A stretch of 64,000 bases of DNA from Agromyces sp. H17E-10 (lineage in GTDB: Bacteria > Actinomycetota > Actinomycetes > Actinomycetales > Microbacteriaceae), in NCBI RefSeq assembly GCF_022919715.1, contig NZ_CP095042.1, forward strand, positions 2,356,001 through 2,420,000. Reading direction: 5' to 3'. Both the position numbers and the translations under genes were made by a program. This document shows positions 45,085 to 54,920 of the stretch, piece after piece. Numbering within the stretch: the stretch's first letter is position 1; every line of letters starts with the position of its first letter. A model generated the notes under the pieces. The model was not told where the DNA came from and ran no database searches. It worked only from the letters and a program-made list of their open reading frames with translations.

Positions 45085-46263
45085 ATGCACACCGTCGTGC
45101 GCGTCGCGGGGCCCGACCTGCTGCTGCGACCCGCCCCGGTCGCGATGGTCTGGTACGAACCGGGCCGGGCGCACGAGGCGCTCGCGGCGCCCGGCGTGCG
45201 ACTGTCGCCGGGTGAGGCGCTCGTCGAGGTCGAGCTGGCGACCGTCTGCGGATCCGACGTGCACACCGTGCGCGGCGACCGGCCGGCGCCGGCGCCGCTC
45301 GTGCTCGGCCACGAGCAGGTCGGTCGCATCGTCGCGGTCGGCGACGGTGCGGTGCGCGCCGACGGCTCGGCGCTCGAGCTCGGCGACCGCGTGGTGTGGT
45401 CGGTCGCGGTGAGCTGCGGCGACTGCGACCGCTGCCGGCGCGGACTCGAGCAGAAGTGCCGGGCGCTCGCCAAGTACGGCCACGAGCGGGTGCACCGGGG
45501 CTGGGAGCTCTCGGGCGGCTTCGCCACGCACGTGCAGCTCAAGTCGGGCACCGCCGTGGTGCGCGTGAGCGAGGAGCTTCCGGCCCTCGTCGCCGCGCCC
45601 GTCTCGTGCGCGACCGCGACCGCCGTCGCCGCGCTCGACGCGGCCTCGGCGCACGTGCCGCTCACCGGCAACGCCGTGCTCGTCACGGGCGGCGGCATGA
45701 TCGGGCTCAGCGTCGCCGCGATCGCGCGCGAGGCCGGTGCCGAGGTGATCGTCTCCGAACCGGATGCCTCGCGGCGAGAGTTCGCCCGTCGACTGGGTGC
45801 GCTCGTGGCCGACCCGCGGGCGCCACGCGGCGGACCCGAGCACCTCGACACGGTGATCGAGCGCCTCGCAGCCCGCGGCATCCCCGAGCTGCTCGTCGCC
45901 GTCGAGGCGTCGGGTGCGGCCCCGGCCGTGCGTGCGGCCGTCGACGCGGTCGGCGTCGGCGGCGTCGCCGTGCTCGTCGGCAGCGTGTCGCCCGGCACCG
46001 AGTTGCGGCTCGACCCCGAACGGCTCGTGCGCGGGCTCGTGACGATCACCGGTGTGCACAACTACACGGGCGCGCAGCTCGAGCGGGCGGTCGCCTTCCT
46101 CGAGCGGTCGTGGCGGTCGCTGCCGCTCGACGAGCTCGTCGGCATCACCCACGGGCTCGACGAGCTCGATCGCGCCCTCGCCGAGGCGGCGACGGGTGAG
46201 TACGTGCGGGTCGGCGTCGCGCCGGGGCGGCGTACCGTGCCGCATCCGGTCGAGCGCGGCTGA
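45085..46263 (+). CDS. Zinc-dependent alcohol dehydrogenase of phosphonate catabolism, HpnZ-like (TIGR03366) (392 aa)
   Basis: Medium-chain dehydrogenase. Catalytic zinc site: Cys55 in VCGSDVH and GHE at 75-77. Structural zinc loop CGDCDRCRRGLEQKC. Rossmann cofactor motif near AVLVTGGGMIGLSVAAIAREAG. Equivalent genes sit in operons with TIGR03351 and TIGR03364, where they are annotated as the putative phosphonate-catabolism alcohol dehydrogenase, so it probably acts on a hydroxy-phosphonate or on the aldehyde product. Start ATG 45085 with an RBS (GGGGAG) 10 bases after the HAD gene. Last gene of the operon. Confidence 0.85.
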   Translation: MHTVVRVAGPDLLLRPAPVAMVWYEPGRAHEALAAPGVRLSPGEALVEVELATVCGSDVHTVRGDRPAPAPLVLGHEQVGRIVAVGDGAVRADGSALELGDRVVWSVAVSCGDCDRCRRGLEQKCRALAKYGHERVHRGWELSGGFATHVQLKSGTAVVRVSEELPALVAAPVSCATATAVAALDAASAHVPLTGNAVLVTGGGMIGLSVAAIAREAGAEVIVSEPDASRREFARRLGALVADPRAPRGGPEHLDTVIERLAARGIPELLVAVEASGAAPAVRAAVDAVGVGGVAVLVGSVSPGTELRLDPERLVRGLVTITGVHNYTGAQLERAVAFLERSWRSLPLDELVGITHGLDELDRALAEAATGEYVRVGVAPGRRTVPHPVERG

Positions 46264-46312
46264 GGGGCCGATCGATTACCGCTCCGCCCGGCGCACGCGG
46301 CACCATGGTGGC

Positions 46313-46855
46313 ATGACGGATGCCACGGGGTCGGCGTCGGCCGGAGCGGTGATCGAGCGGGTTCGGGCGTCGTTCGCCGCGGCCGCCGCGAGCCTCGCCG
46401 CAGCGGGCGCGCGCACCGAAGTGCTCGCCGAGCTCGTCGAGCCGAAGCGCGTGCTCGGCATCGCCAGGGCGCCGCGGATGGCGCAGCTCGGCCGTGTGTG
46501 GCGTCTCGGCGTGCTGCTCGTCGCGTCCGACGGCTCGGCGTACGCCACCGGACACGTCGTACGTGCCGAGCTGCCCGCGCGACGCAGCGTGCTCGCCGAC
46601 AGCGTCGCCGAGCACCGCGCATGGCAGGCCGCCGCTGTGCGCGGAGGCATCGCCGAGGGCGAGACCGTCGACTTCGATGCCGCACCCGTCGACCTCGATA
46701 CGCTCGGTCGCGACGGGGTCTCGGGGCCGCTGGTCGTGCGCGACGGTGACGCGTTCGTGCGCTGGAACCCGAACCAGCCCGACGCGCTCGCCGAGCTCGA
46801 GCGGTACCTCGCCGACCGGGTCGGCCTGCTCGTCGAACCACCCGCGGGAGCCTGA
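46313..46855 (+). CDS. Hypothetical cytosolic protein (180 aa)
   Basis: No signal peptide, no helix for the membrane. N-terminal amphipathic helix (AVIERVRASFAAAAASLAAAG), a middle with beta strands (VWRLGVLLVASDGSAYATGHVVRAELPARRSVLADS) and an acidic/basic C-terminus (RWNPNQPDALAELERYLADRV). I do not recognise a domain; the strand pattern with LGVLLVASDGSAYATGHVVRA is that of glutaminase-like or unknown actinobacterial proteins, without enough to name it. Start ATG 46313. It follows the HpnZ-like gene by 50 bases on the same strand and may be part of its transcript. Confidence 0.68.
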   Translation: MTDATGSASAGAVIERVRASFAAAAASLAAAGARTEVLAELVEPKRVLGIARAPRMAQLGRVWRLGVLLVASDGSAYATGHVVRAELPARRSVLADSVAEHRAWQAAAVRGGIAEGETVDFDAAPVDLDTLGRDGVSGPLVVRDGDAFVRWNPNQPDALAELERYLADRVGLLVEPPAGA

Positions 46856-46897
46856 GGCCCCAGCCGCCGATTGCGGCCGGTCGCTAGGGTGGCGCTT

Positions 46898-47563
46898 GTG
46901 AGGTGGTACCGGAGCGAGGGTGCACGTGAATTCGTGGTGGCCGCCAACGACGGCATCATCGGCACCGCTGGCGTGCTGCAGGGCTTCGCCGGAGCCGGTG
47001 CCTCGAGCACCACCCTGCTCGTCGCCTCCGTCTCGGCGATGGTCGCGGGCGCCGTCGCCGGCTTCGGTTCGAAGTACGCCGAGCTCGCGGCGGAGCGCGA
47101 CGCCCAGCAGGCACTCATCGCGGACGAGGCGAGCGACCTCGCGAGTGACGACGCCGATGAGCTCGCCGACCTGGCCGAGCACTTCGAGGAGCGGGGCGTG
47201 CCCGGGCCGCTCGCGGAGGAGGTCGCGAGCGAGATGCACCGCCACGAACCGCTCGCGGCCCACCTCGAGACCGAGCACGGGATCACGGAACCGATGCGCG
47301 CACTCCAGCCCCTCGCGGGCGGGGCGATGAACGCGCTGGCGCTCGCGAGCGGGTCGGCACTGCCGTTGCTCATCCTGCTCGCCTATCCCGCCGCGTGGGA
47401 GTCCTGGGCGGTCTTCGTCGCCGTCCTCGTGTCGCTCGCGGTCACGAGCATGCTCGTCGCCGTCTCCGCGAGGACATCGGTGCCCCGTGCGCTCACGAGG
47501 ACGATCGGCATCGGTGCCGCGACGATGCTGCTCAGCTACCTCGCCGGTGTGCTCATCTTCTGA
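46898..47563 (+). CDS. VIT1/CCC1-family transporter (221 aa)
   Basis: Membrane protein of the vacuolar-iron-transporter-like family, probably moving Fe2+ or Mn2+. EGAREFVVAANDGIIGTAGVLQGFAGAGA is the family's first helix with the NDGIIGTAGVLQG signature; then AVAGFGSKYAELAAERDAQQALIADEA leads to a cytoplasmic helical segment with many acidic residues (the metal-carrying part in relatives), and last three helices. GTG 46898 is the better start because it begins directly at the conserved VRWYRSEGAREF; a GTG or ATG-type codon 27 bases upstream is also open. Confidence 0.85.
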   Translation: MRWYRSEGAREFVVAANDGIIGTAGVLQGFAGAGASSTTLLVASVSAMVAGAVAGFGSKYAELAAERDAQQALIADEASDLASDDADELADLAEHFEERGVPGPLAEEVASEMHRHEPLAAHLETEHGITEPMRALQPLAGGAMNALALASGSALPLLILLAYPAAWESWAVFVAVLVSLAVTSMLVAVSARTSVPRALTRTIGIGAATMLLSYLAGVLIF

Positions 47564-47617
47564 GCGGCACCCGCTCCGCGGCAGCCCGGGCCGCGCCCGA
47601 ACCGACCGCCGGACGCC

Positions 47618-48022
47618 TCAGGGCCTCGGCTCGGCGGGCGGCTCGCCGGCCTCGCCGGAGACATCCGCAGCGCCGTTCTCGCCGTCGTGAGCGGACTCAT
47701 CGACGCCTGCGCCGGCGTTCTCGCCCTCACCTGCGCCGCGGCCCGCGGCCGGATCGCGATCGCCGTCGGCGTCGCGCTCGCCGCCCTGCTGGCTCTGCTC
47801 CTGGATGGTGCGCATCATCGAGTCGCGCAGGCCCTCCTGGCCGGTGTGCAGCTCCTGGTACTTCTCACCGGCACCGGCGAACGGGCCGAACGCCTCGCGC
47901 ATGCGCTGCCCGGGCGGTGCCTTCACGGCGCGCATGATCACCCCGATGAGGATGATGATCGCGAACACGACGATCGCGCCGCCCGCGACCCAGCCCATGA
48001 GCACGTAGTCACTGCCCTGCAT
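47618..48022 (-). CDS. Hypothetical membrane protein with acidic tail (134 aa)
   Basis: One helix (YVLMGWVAGGAIVVFAIIILIGVIMRAV) then a soluble basic/aromatic part (GPFAGAGEKYQELHTGQEGLRDSMMRTIQEQSQQG) and a long acidic Gly/Ala/Glu tail (DADGDRDPAAGRGAGEGENAGAG). Low-complexity C-terminus resists recognition. Start ATG 48022; overlaps the upstream NUDIX gene by 14 bases, so translation is coupled. Third member of the purL-nudix-membrane protein transcript. Confidence 0.7.
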   Translation of the reverse strand: MQGSDYVLMGWVAGGAIVVFAIIILIGVIMRAVKAPPGQRMREAFGPFAGAGEKYQELHTGQEGLRDSMMRTIQEQSQQGGERDADGDRDPAAGRGAGEGENAGAGVDESAHDGENGAADVSGEAGEPPAEPRP

Positions 48023-48539
48023 GCGACGCCTCCGTGAACCCGAAGACGCTGACCGGCTCGAGCCGCCCGTCGCGCAGGCCCTCGAGCACCTGCCGCTCGT
48101 GAGGCACGACCGGTTCGGGCAGCGCGTCGAGGGCGAACCACTCGAGGGCTGCGGCCTTCTGCGTCTCGACGATGCGGGGCTCGCCCGACCACTCGCACAC
48201 CTGGAAGAACACGTCGAAGCGCTGCTCGATCGGCCGTCCGGAGCCGTCGGTGCGGTGCATGAGCGTGAGCAGCTCGAGCGCGCTCGGAGCGACCTCGACG
48301 CCGAGCTCTTCGAGCGCCTCGCGCGCAGCGCCCGTCGGCAGCGACTCGCCCGCCTCGACGTGGCCCGCTGCCCCGAACGCCCAGTGCTCGTCGTAGTAGC
48401 CCGTGCCGCGGCGCAGCTGCAGCAGCACCTCGTCGCCGCCGGCACCGGTGCGGCGCAGCAGCACGTACGCGGCGGGCACGACGGTGAACCGGCCGTGCGT
48501 CGACGCGTACGCGTCGGTGTAGTGATCGGTGCCGGTCAT
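48009..48539 (-). CDS. NUDIX hydrolase (176 aa)
   Basis: Hydrolyses a nucleoside diphosphate linked to another group; substrate unknown. The Nudix box is complete: Gly59, Glu65, Arg73-Glu74, Glu77-Glu78 and Gly80 fit GX5EX7REUXEEXGU. Preceding strand RFTVVPAAYVLLRR and TGYYDEHWAFGAAG lead to it; afterwards HRTDGSGRPIEQRFDVFFQV. Start ATG 48539, four bases after the purL stop (48544), so it is likely translated with purL. Its 3' end overlaps the next gene by 14 bases. Confidence 0.9.
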   Translation of the reverse strand: MTGTDHYTDAYASTHGRFTVVPAAYVLLRRTGAGGDEVLLQLRRGTGYYDEHWAFGAAGHVEAGESLPTGAAREALEELGVEVAPSALELLTLMHRTDGSGRPIEQRFDVFFQVCEWSGEPRIVETQKAAALEWFALDALPEPVVPHERQVLEGLRDGRLEPVSVFGFTEASHAGQ

Positions 48540-48543
48540 GGCG

Positions 48544-50877
<2,334 letters not shown>

Positions 50878-51066
50878 GAGTGGCGAGCTCCAGAGAACGG
50901 CGGCGAGGCGGATGCCGCGGGCGGATGCCTGACCGTGCCAGTCTACCGGCCGTGCTCAGGTGAGCAGGCCGGGCGGTGCGGCGGCCCGATGATGGTGGGG
51001 TCGGCGAGCCGCGAGTAGGCTCCGATCCGAGCACCGACCCCGTTCGTCTGGCCGAGGGGAGCCGTG

Positions 51067-51570
51067 ATGAGCAGCATCCGCACGCCGGTTCGGAGAGTGT
51101 TTTCGACCTTCCGCACCGAGCACGCGATCCATGGCACGGTTCTCGTGAGCGCCGTCATCGCCGTCGGCTGGAACGACGACACCGACCTCGAGGTGCTGCT
51201 CTTCGTGCTCGGCTCGGTCGGCGTGTTCTGGCTCGCGCACGTGTACTCGGGCATCCTCGCTCGCGAGGGCGACCGGGAGCCCCGGCTCCGAGCCGTGTTC
51301 ACCGCGGCCCGCCGGTCGATGCGCCACACCACCGGGCTCATCGCCGCGATGGTGCTGCCGGTGATCTTCCTCCTGCTCGCCGTCGTGGGCGTGCTCGACG
51401 AGTACGTCGCCTACTACGCGGCGCTCTGGGTCGGCGTCGCCGTGCTCGCGGTCATCGGTTTCACGGCCTCGGCCCGCCGCGGCAGCCCCTGGTACCTGCG
51501 CCTGGTCAGCGCGGTCGTCACGGCGAGCCTCGGGCTCCTCATCATCTGGTTGAGCGCGCTCGTGCGCTGA
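51067..51570 (+). CDS. Hypothetical four-helix membrane protein (167 aa)
   Basis: Begins MSSIRTPVRRVFSTFRTEHAIHGTVLVSAVIAVGWNDD, then helices at about 48-65 (VLLFVLGSVGVFWLAHVYS), about 95-115 (GLIAAMVLPVIFLLLAVVGVL), 120-140 and 147-165. I do not recognise the family. Start ATG 51067 with RBS GAGGGGAG at a spacing of five; the GTG 51064 next to it gives an unlikely spacing of two. It lies divergent from purL with 190 bases between and may have its own promoter. Confidence 0.72.
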   Translation: MSSIRTPVRRVFSTFRTEHAIHGTVLVSAVIAVGWNDDTDLEVLLFVLGSVGVFWLAHVYSGILAREGDREPRLRAVFTAARRSMRHTTGLIAAMVLPVIFLLLAVVGVLDEYVAYYAALWVGVAVLAVIGFTASARRGSPWYLRLVSAVVTASLGLLIIWLSALVR

Positions 51571-51887
51571 GCACGGGGCGGCCGCCCTCTATCCCTGAGG
51601 CTGCGAACGCCGTCGCGCACTCGCCGGTGAGATGGGCGGTGGTGGTCGCAGCCTCGATCGGCCGTCTCGAAGGCCGCTGCGCACCCGCCGGTGAGATGGA
51701 CGGCGGTCGTCGCATCCTCGTCGGCCGTCTCGGACGCCGCCGCGCACTCGCCGGTAAGATGGACGGCGGTCGTCGCATCCTCGTCGACCCTGGGCGCGCA
51801 CATCGGCGCGCAGTCGACCCGCCGCCGGCATCTCGCGGAGCCCCGCCGCCGCCGCCCGCGGGTACGCCATCCGCTGCAGGTCTCTCA
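51571..51887. other. Intergenic stretch of 317 bases, mostly tandem repeat
   Basis: Holds three tandem repeats (see next feature) and no open frame with normal codon use; the short reading frames in it are interrupted because the repeat period (64 and 63) is not a multiple of three. It lies upstream of the MFS gene and could act on its mRNA. Confidence 0.6.
51615..51787 (+). repeat. Three tandem copies of a 63/64-bp unit
   Basis: Units start at GCGCAC in 51615, 51679 and 51742; each carries GCGCACNCGCCGGTNAGATGG, GGTCGTCGCANCCTCG, and CGGCCGTCTCG (first two). The second and third units share the long run AGATGGACGGCGGTCGTCG. A minisatellite-like block between a membrane protein gene and the MFS transporter. 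Confidence 0.85.
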
Positions 51888-53087
51888 ATGACGTCATCGG
51901 TTCCCTCCGTCACGCCCGCGCCGCCGTTCCCGTGGCTCGGGCTCGTCGTGCTCGCCGCGGCCGTGTTCCTCTCGGTCACGATCGAGATGCTGCCGACGGG
52001 CCTCCTGCCCGACATGAGCAGCGGCCTCCAGGTCGGCGAGCCGCTCATCGGCGTACTGGTCACGGTGTTCGCGGCGACCGTCGTCGTGCTCACCGTGCCG
52101 CTCGCCGCGCTCACGAAGCGGGTGCCCCGCCGCACGCTGATCGTGATCACGCTGAGCGTGCTCGCACTCAGCTGCCTGCTCACGGCGGTCGCGCCGAACT
52201 ACCCGATGGTCGTCGCGACCCGGGTCATCGGCGGCGCGGCGCACGGCCTCTTCTGGTCGGTCGTCGGCGCGTACGCGGGCCACCTCGTGCCGAAGGAGCA
52301 GCTCGCCCGCGCGGTCTCGATCAGCGTGGCCGGCGGGTCGGCGGCGTTCGTGCTCGGCGTGCCGCTCGGCACCGCGCTCGGCCAGGCCTTCGGCTGGCGC
52401 CTCGCGTTCGCGTCGGTGGGCGTGCTCACCCTTGTGGGCGCATTGCTCGTACAGCGCTTCCTGCCGCCGGTGCGGCACCATGCGGGCGAGGCGGATGCCG
52501 CTCCCGTGCGCATCCGCAAAGACCCGACGTTCGTGCCCGTCATCGTGGTGTGCCTCATCACGGCGGTCGCGATGGTCGGCATGTACACCTTCTACACGTA
52601 CATCGCGCCGTACATGACCGACGTGATGGGGCTGCCGTCGAGCGCCATCAGCCCGATGCTCCTCGCCTACGGCATCGCCGGTGCGGTGGGCCTCGTGCTC
52701 GCGGGCGCCGTGCTCGGGCGCCGTCCGACCGTCGGACTCGTGGTCGCGATGGTCGCGACGGGGCTCGGTGCCGCGGGGCTCGCGGCGTTCCCGGACGTGC
52801 CCGTCGTCGGCCTCGCGAGCTTCCTGCTCTGGGGCACGGCGTTCGGCGCCCTGCCGACGATGCTCAACACCCGGTTGCTGCACTCGGCGTCGGCGAAGAT
52901 CCGCGACGCCGCGGCGTCGTTCTACACGACCGCGTTCAACACGGGCATCGGCGGCGGAGCGCTGCTCGGCGCGGCTCTCTACGGCGTGCTCGGCCTGCCC
53001 GCGCTGCCGTGGGTGTTCGTCGCGCTGCTCTCGTGCTCGACGATCGCGCTCGTCTGGACGGCGCTCGTCAACCGCGTGCATCGCTGA
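51888..53087 (+). CDS. MFS transporter, sugar efflux/AraJ-like (399 aa)
   Basis: Twelve-helix exporter of the DHA1 group. Start MTSSVPSVTPAPPFPWLGLVVLAAAVFLSVTIEMLPTGLLPDMSSGLQV is the AraJ-like entry: PTGLLPDMS is the helix 1-2 motif. The loop LTKRVPRRTLIV is motif A-like (GxLaDrxGrkxxl pattern), and GGSAAFVLGVPLGTALGQAFGWRLAF is motif C-like (gxxxGPxxGGxl). A central linker (HHAGEADAAPVRIRKDP) divides the halves. Start ATG 51888. The longer frame over the repeats is not credible. Substrate not known; drugs or sugars. Confidence 0.9.
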   Translation: MTSSVPSVTPAPPFPWLGLVVLAAAVFLSVTIEMLPTGLLPDMSSGLQVGEPLIGVLVTVFAATVVVLTVPLAALTKRVPRRTLIVITLSVLALSCLLTAVAPNYPMVVATRVIGGAAHGLFWSVVGAYAGHLVPKEQLARAVSISVAGGSAAFVLGVPLGTALGQAFGWRLAFASVGVLTLVGALLVQRFLPPVRHHAGEADAAPVRIRKDPTFVPVIVVCLITAVAMVGMYTFYTYIAPYMTDVMGLPSSAISPMLLAYGIAGAVGLVLAGAVLGRRPTVGLVVAMVATGLGAAGLAAFPDVPVVGLASFLLWGTAFGALPTMLNTRLLHSASAKIRDAAASFYTTAFNTGIGGGALLGAALYGVLGLPALPWVFVALLSCSTIALVWTALVNRVHR

Positions 53088-53122
53088 CGCGTCTCGAAAC
53101 CCCATGCGAGCCCGAATCCGCA

Positions 53123-53195
53123 GTGGAGGAACTTCTGCTTCGACGGCGGCGAGTCGGTGGGTGACGCACGGCGTGTCGGCGAGAAGTTCCTACAC
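53123..53195. repeat. Palindromic extragenic repeat (GAGGAACTTCT family)
   Basis: Arms GTGGAGGAACTTCT (53123-53136) and AGAAGTTCCTACAC (53182-53195), 13 of 14 paired; the inner 10-mers are exact complements. The loop of 45 bases is GC-rich. Lies in the 197-base gap after the MFS gene and next to a copy of the GGTCTCGATACG repeat. Confidence 0.75.
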
Positions 53196-53221
53196 AAGCT
53201 GGGGCGAGTGCGCGGTGACGG

Positions 53222-53267
53222 GGTCTCGATACGCGTGCTCCTTCGTCGCGCGCTACTCGACCACCGG
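53222..53267. repeat. Copy of the GGTCTCGATACG...CTACTCGACCACCGG repeat
   Basis: Ends GGTCTCGATACG (53222-53233) and CTACTCGACCACCGG (53253-53267) match the arms at 31741-31819, in the same orientation relation. Intergenic, after the MFS gene and before the stop of the shikimate-dehydrogenase-like gene. Confidence 0.8.
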
Positions 53268-53284
53268 GGCGAGGCGCGCGCTCC

Positions 53285-54109
53285 TCAACCCGCCGTTTCG
53301 CGGGAGAAGGCGGCTGCGCGGGCGATCTGCTCGCGCGTGATCGCGACGCCCGTGTAGCGCTCGAACTGCCGCGCCGCCTGCAGCGCATGCACCTCGGCGC
53401 CCGAGATCACGGTCTTGCCGGCGGCGCGCCCGGCGAGGATGAGCGGGGTCTCCGCCGGGAACGCGACGACGTCGAACACCACGGATGCCGCGGCGATGTG
53501 CCCATCGGAGAACGCCAGCGCCGAGGCATCCGCCCCCTGCATGCCGAGCGGGGTGACGTTCACGATGATGTCGGCGCTGCCCGGCGCGGGGTCGTCGGCG
53601 ACCCATTCGTAGCCGTACTGCGCGGCGAGCGCCGGGCCGAGCTCGGGGTTGCGCGCGAGCACCGTGAGGTGCGCGAAGCCCGCGTCGCGGAACGCCGCGA
53701 CGACCGCCTTCGCCATGCCGCCCGATCCGCGCACGAGCACGCGCGACGACGGGTCGAGCGCGTTGTCGGCGATGAGCTGCGCGATCGCCTCGAAATCGGT
53801 GTTCGACCCCGTCAGCACGCCGCCGTCGTTGACGATCGTGTTCACCGACTCGATCGCCGCGGCTGACGGCTCGACGACGTCGATGAGGGGGATCACCGCC
53901 TCCTTGAACGGCATCGAGATGCTCGCACCCCGGAACCCGAGCGCACGGATGCCGCGCACCGCACCCTCGATGTCGTCGGTCGTGAACGCCTTGTACATGA
54001 AGTTCAGGCCGAGCTCGTCGTAGAGGAAGTTGTGGAATCGCGTGCCGAGGTTCGACGGGCGGCCGGCGAGCGAGATGCAGACCTGCATGTCCTTGTTGAG
54101 GATGGGCAT
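53285..54109 (-). CDS. Shikimate 5-dehydrogenase-like protein (274 aa)
   Basis: Shares the two-domain AroE fold. N-lobe has the shikimate-site pattern: GASISMPFKEAVIP with Lys69, and ESVNTIVNDGGVLTGSNTDFEA with Asp106, the catalytic Lys/Asp pair. The NADP domain has VLVRGSGGMAKAVVAAFRDAG, close to GxGGxxxA. It differs from housekeeping AroE (GASISMPFKE instead of GxNVTxPxK), so it may be an AroE-like paralogue (YdiB or a quinate-type enzyme). Start ATG 54109 chosen as the first with sensible codon use and a family-length N-terminus. Confidence 0.85.
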   Translation of the reverse strand: MPILNKDMQVCISLAGRPSNLGTRFHNFLYDELGLNFMYKAFTTDDIEGAVRGIRALGFRGASISMPFKEAVIPLIDVVEPSAAAIESVNTIVNDGGVLTGSNTDFEAIAQLIADNALDPSSRVLVRGSGGMAKAVVAAFRDAGFAHLTVLARNPELGPALAAQYGYEWVADDPAPGSADIIVNVTPLGMQGADASALAFSDGHIAAASVVFDVVAFPAETPLILAGRAAGKTVISGAEVHALQAARQFERYTGVAITREQIARAAAFSRETAG

Positions 54110-54131
54110 GCGTCCATCATCCTCCGCGCGA

Positions 54132-54219
54132 CGCCCGCGTGGCGCCCGCGTGGCGCCCGCGCGAGTCGCCAGAAGATGCTGCTCATCGCGCAATGAACAG
54201 CACCTTTTGGCGAGTCGCG
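54132..54219. repeat. Tandem GCGTGGCGCCC units followed by a long imperfect hairpin
   Basis: An 11-base unit (GCGTGGCGCCC) repeats two to three times at 54132-54162. Directly after it lies a 27-bp imperfect palindrome: left arm 54160-54186 (CGCGAGTCGCCAGAAG...), right arm 54193-54219, four mismatches, six-base loop. It resembles the GCCAAAAGGTGCTGTTCAT type of extragenic hairpin common in related genomes. The strand has no gene. Confidence 0.75.
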
Positions 54220-54300
54220 GCCGGAGGCGGGCGGGGTGGGGCAGGGCGGGGCGCGGCAGGGCAGAAGCGTGGGGCGGTTGGGCCGGGGTTGCGGGCGGGC

Positions 54301-54813
54301 TCAGCCGACCTTGGGCGGGCCGATCATGAGCAGCACCGCGAAGAGCACGGCGATGCCGGCGACGGCGACCACCGTGAGCAGCAGCGGCCGGGCGAGGAAC
54401 CAGCGCAGCAGGCGGTTCACCCAGTTGCCGTCGGCCGGGTGGTCGGTCGCCTCGAAGCGCCAGTCGCCCTCGAGGTGCCCCTTGCGCACGAGCCACAGGT
54501 CGAACGGCACGGTGGCGTAGGGCACGATCGCGGTCAGCACGGCGAAGGCGATGCGGCCGACGTTCCAGCGCTGGTTGACGCCGACGAGCACCGACTGGAA
54601 CGCGTACGCGAGGAACACGAAACCGTGGATCGAGCCGCCGATGAGCACGGCCCACTCGATGCCCGCCGCGTACTTCAGGATCATCGCGACGATCAGGATC
54701 GTCCAGGTGACGACCTCGGCGAGCGCGAGCCAGCGGTAGAGGCGCTTCGGCGTGAGCGGGCTGCGCGGCGCGGCGACGGCGGGGGTGGCGCTCGTGGCGG
54801 GGGAGGTGGTCAT
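54301..54813 (-). CDS. DUF3817 family membrane protein (170 aa)
   Basis: Membrane protein with four helices: RLYRWLALAEVVTWTILIVAMIL (helix 1), VLIGGSIHGFVFLAYAFQSVLVG (helix 2, DUF3817 motif GGSIHGFVFLAY), IAFAVLTAIVPYATVPFDLWLV (helix 3; VPYATVPFDLW also diagnostic), and a last helix (PLLLTVVAVAGIAVLFAVLLMIG) after a soluble insert. Family function unknown. Start ATG 54813 gives MTTSPATS; the ATG 36 bases upstream is less likely since it reads into the apt promoter region. It is divergent from apt. Confidence 0.9.
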   Translation of the reverse strand: MTTSPATSATPAVAAPRSPLTPKRLYRWLALAEVVTWTILIVAMILKYAAGIEWAVLIGGSIHGFVFLAYAFQSVLVGVNQRWNVGRIAFAVLTAIVPYATVPFDLWLVRKGHLEGDWRFEATDHPADGNWVNRLLRWFLARPLLLTVVAVAGIAVLFAVLLMIGPPKVG

Positions 54814-54920
54814 GCGGTCGAGTCTCCAGACATCGGGGGATGCTTCCATGTTCGCAAGGGCGCATGGCCCGCGGCATCCGTCGAAGGTTTGAAATGCCGA
54901 CGCCGGAGTAGGCTGCCACG

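Noticed and set aside
51615..51787. A CRISPR array in the three tandem copies
   Set aside because: Units are contiguous with no unique spacers, only three, and there are no cas genes.
51414..51803. A repeat peptide (ATTAVHLTGECAAASETADED) on the minus strand over the tandem repeat
   Set aside because: Unit lengths 63 and 64 break the frame; no RBS or start with credible codon use.
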